A stretch of DNA of 5,268 nucleotides. Origin: Planctomycetota bacterium. GTDB taxonomy: Bacteria > Planctomycetota > SZUA-567. The notes below the pieces were generated by a model. It made no database searches, was not told the DNA's origin, and saw only the letters and a list, made by a program, of their open reading frames with translations. The stretch covers positions 1 through 5,268 of the forward strand of contig JAISYD010000063.1 of assembly GCA_031270145.1 (NCBI GenBank), read 5' to 3'. Shown piece by piece: positions 5,014 to 5,268 of the stretch. The first letter of the stretch is position 1; each line of letters opens with the position of its first letter. The translations under genes and the position numbers were made by a program.

Positions 5014-5268
5014 TTATCCCTGAGCCGCAATGGCGGCTCTCAAGAGGTTGAAAACGACGAGGGCAACCCGGCGGAGATCCTTGCAAACGCCATGAAACAA
5101 GTCGCCAAGTGGCATGATTCCTCGTGCAAAGACGCTGTGTTCCTTGCGTCCGTGTTTCTTGAGCTTGATCGGCTTCACGTTTTTATCGCTCCATATGCCA
5201 CAGGCATAGCACCAGGCCATGGCAATGGCCAAGGCGGCCAAGAGCAGTTCCATTTTTCCGTCTCCGCG
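5014..5268 (-). CDS. IS4-type transposase, C-terminal 84 residues (5' end beyond right edge)
   Basis: The frame is open from the right edge to TAA (5016-5014). The visible part contains MELLLAALAIAMAWCYACG followed by IW, then KPIKLKKHGRKEHSVFARG and a hydrophobic tail ending in LLRAAIAAQG. IS4-family transposases end with a hydrophobic LLALLAIAFxWA helix, a G-x-W turn and a KPIKxKKHGRxxxSxFRxG segment, which fits in order and spacing. The catalytic DDE residues and the Y-R-E-K signature lie upstream, outside the window, so activity cannot be judged. The ATG at 5253 is internal: the codons before it are also open (RGDGK) and it is not the true start. The protein would act on the ends of its own element in cut-and-paste transposition. 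Same orientation as the AraC fragment it abuts. Confidence 0.78.
   Translation of the reverse strand, partial: RGDGKMELLLAALAIAMAWCYACGIWSDKNVKPIKLKKHGRKEHSVFARGIMPLGDLFHGVCKDLRRVALVVFNLLRAAIAAQG
5022..5039. repeat. perfect 7-bp stem-loop inside the last codons of the transposase
   Basis: GAGCCGC-AATG-GCGGCTC is a perfect inverted repeat with a 4-nt loop, placed 6 nt before the stop codon region of the transposase. Neither strand has a T-tract after it. It could limit transcription or translation into or out of the element's end, as known for some insertion sequences, or simply follow from the Arg-Ala-Ala-Ile-Ala-Ala codons. Confidence 0.45.

Larger units (their letters stand above)
5003..5268 (-). 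mobile_element. right-edge insertion sequence of IS4 type, one end inferred near 5000-5013
   Basis: The transposase end (5014) is followed almost at once by AraC-family coding similarity, so the element's end must lie in the short stretch of about 5000-5013 unless it is truncated. The terminal inverted repeat cannot be verified because the other end is beyond the window. Confidence 0.5.

Noticed and set aside
1..5268. CRISPR array, tRNA, rRNA or toxin-antitoxin pair
   Set aside because: No regularly spaced repeats, no cloverleaf-like sequence and no small overlapping gene pair were seen on either strand.

Overview
The window is GC-rich bacterial DNA in which every gene I can support lies on the minus strand, so it reads from right (5268) to left (1). 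The right-hand ~400 bp is visibly less GC-rich and holds broken genes. The left 4.4 kb holds three intact or edge-cut genes with strongly GC-biased third codon positions. The organism cannot be named from the sequence. The mix (TRAP-type permease remnant, fumarate-reductase-like flavoprotein, long FkbH-type protein) would suit a GC-rich, possibly anaerobic, proteobacterium or Firmicute, but that is inference.

Right part (5268 to about 4870) is a gene graveyard. The last 84 residues of an IS4-type transposase enter from the right edge and stop at 5014. Within about 15-20 bp a C-terminal AraC-type helix-turn-helix fragment begins and ends at 4869. About 160 bp of non-coding DNA follows, then a near-consensus sigma-70 promoter (TTGACA, 17 bp, TATATA; 4707-4679). 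Immediately downstream is a 92-codon two-helix membrane ORF (4658-4380) that resembles the C-terminus of a TRAP transporter large permease (DctM). Its best Shine-Dalgarno/ATG pair opens a different frame, so it is probably a remnant.

Middle part (4366-2360): a 668-residue FAD-dependent oxidoreductase of the fumarate reductase/succinate dehydrogenase flavoprotein superfamily, starting 13 nt after the permease remnant stops, with a good ribosome binding site. The promoter at 4707-4679 probably drives it now.

Left part (2104-1): a class I SAM-dependent methyltransferase (299 residues from its best start), then, 29 nt later, a long FkbH-type protein with an N-terminal SGNH-like domain and a C-terminal HAD domain. 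The FkbH gene has no stop inside the window and is cut by the left edge after 391 residues. The pair looks like the start of an operon for making or attaching a carrier-protein-bound glyceryl/acyl unit in a surface glycan or natural product pathway; the product is unknown. A 255-bp gap separates this pair from the flavoprotein. It contains a weak possible terminator and three CATATG sites within 51 bp.

No tRNA, rRNA or CRISPR array was seen. The most interesting points are the layered gene remnants feeding a strong promoter into a flavoprotein gene, and the FkbH/methyltransferase pair that runs out of the window.
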